Shown here one piece after another: positions 63,517 through 64,000 of a stretch of DNA of 64,000 nucleotides (position 1 is the stretch's first letter; every line of letters begins with the position of its first letter). Location of the stretch: positions 121,492-185,491 of the forward strand of contig NZ_JBDJAF010000004.1 in the NCBI RefSeq assembly GCF_039652555.1, written 5' to 3'. A program made the translations under genes and the position numbers. The stretch comes from Parafrigoribacterium mesophilum. GTDB taxonomy: Bacteria > Actinomycetota > Actinomycetes > Actinomycetales > Microbacteriaceae. Under the pieces are notes generated by a model. That model worked only from the letters and a program-made list of their open reading frames with translations, did no database searches and was not told where the DNA came from.

Positions 63517-64000
63517 ATGACAAACCCGGCACCTATGTTCACTACCACCGCTAGTGTAGTGGCGGGTTTCGGGGCGCCCGGTACTCACTATGACGCGCTG
63601 ACCGACGGGCAGCTGGTTCAGTTGCAGCAGGCCATCGCCGCCCATCAACGCCAGTTCGACGCGATCAAGACCGCCGCCGCTGGGCAGTTGGCGCGTCGGT
63701 CCCGCCGCGAGTTGGGCCACGCCGGCCTGGCGGCGCGGGAGGGCTTCCGGTCTCCGGAGGCGATGCTGCAGTCGATCACTGGGGCGACCGGGCACGAGGC
63801 CAGCCAGCTGGTCACCCTGGGGAAGATCAGCAGCGAGGCCGATGCCGCACAGTCGTTACTGGACAACGGGGTGGAGGACATCGGCGGGCAAGCCGTGACT
63901 GTGCCCTGGGAGGCCCCGATCAGCACCGCCCTGACGACCGGGGTGCTCTCGGCCGAGCAGGCCGATGCGGTGCGCCGCGGCCTGGGCATCCCCACCGATC
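63517..64000 (+). CDS. DUF222 (13E12 repeat family) protein, 3' end outside window
   Basis: The first 161 residues of a protein open to the window edge. Helix-rich sequence such as LTDGQLVQLQQAIAAHQRQFD, RRSRRELGHAGLAAREGFRS, PEAMLQSITGATGHEASQLV and ISTALTTGVLSAEQADAVRRGL matches the DUF222 domain that normally precedes a C-terminal HNH endonuclease. These genes occur in many copies in Microbacteriaceae and are thought to be mobile. GGAG lies just before ATG 63517 and the upstream DNA is AT-rich compared with the surroundings, which suits a transferred unit. Confidence 0.85.
   Translation, partial: MTNPAPMFTTTASVVAGFGAPGTHYDALTDGQLVQLQQAIAAHQRQFDAIKTAAAGQLARRSRRELGHAGLAAREGFRSPEAMLQSITGATGHEASQLVTLGKISSEADAAQSLLDNGVEDIGGQAVTVPWEAPISTALTTGVLSAEQADAVRRGLGIPTD

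Noticed and set aside
1..64000. tRNA, rRNA, phage or integrative element
   Set aside because: No cloverleaf-like or rRNA-like segments, attachment-site pairs, integrases or transposases were found on reading both strands.

Overview
The window looks like one continuous piece of chromosome from a high-GC Gram-positive actinobacterium, most likely Microbacteriaceae. Supporting signs are mycoredoxin (a mycothiol partner), HelD, DUF2510 membrane proteins, a DUF222/13E12 gene at the right end, GTG starts, many probable leaderless genes and a strong excess of the word GGATGC/GCATCC. I see no rRNA, tRNA, CRISPR array, integrase, transposase or phage genes. About 65 protein genes are packed tightly on both strands, mostly housekeeping, transport and stress genes.

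Layout. 1-2.9 kb: end of a LacI-type regulator followed by a glycoside hydrolase family 2 gene with a likely operator between them. 3-9.2 kb: NERD-like membrane protein, quinone oxidoreductase, glyoxalase-fold protein, baeRF-type protein, a block of 29-bp tandem repeats, acyl-CoA dehydrogenase and a membrane protein. 9.2-15.7 kb: FAD oxidase - membrane protein - HelD run, AlkA-type glycosylase and DUF72 protein. 15.8-22.8 kb: YtxH-like protein, aspartase, phosphate transporter coupled to a tiny membrane protein, DUF488 protein, DUF2510 protein, purine permease. 22.9-29.2 kb: two MFS transporters, a 52-residue acidic protein, and a three-module nuclease/exonuclease/helicase. 29.4-37.8 kb: amidotransferase, glutathione peroxidase, NrtR-like regulator, acylphosphatase, PRC-barrel and membrane proteins, esterase, phosphoesterase, acetyltransferase, J-domain protein, PrmC-like methyltransferase, EI24 protein and a DarT-like ADP-ribosyltransferase. 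38-47 kb: PAP2-lipid kinase fusion, uracil permease, mycoredoxin, glutathionyl-hydroquinone-reductase-like protein, second DUF2510 protein, maltokinase, DUF488 protein, cupin. 47-56 kb: SNF2 helicase, macrodomain protein, SGNH hydrolase, secreted CAP protein and a deoC-aldehyde dehydrogenase-truncated aldehyde dehydrogenase operon. 56-64 kb: SRPBCC protein, ROK protein, a six-gene truB-membrane-membrane-ribF-MFS-MFS operon, ketopantoate reductase and the start of a DUF222 gene.

The most unusual non-coding signal is a family of four palindromic elements, each exactly 82 bp, at about 13.9, 37.9, 42.2 and 52.0 kb. They have near-identical 20-21 bp inverted ends and variable centres, and resemble a REP or MITE family. 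A second layer is regulatory: at least 21 genes have a TANNNT-like hexamer ending 6 or 7 nt before their start codon and no convincing Shine-Dalgarno sequence, the layout of leaderless transcripts. Other notable sites are a perfect palindrome exactly filling the spacer of a strong promoter before the J-domain gene, mutually exclusive hairpins before a DUF2510 gene, and short tandem duplications at gene 3' ends.
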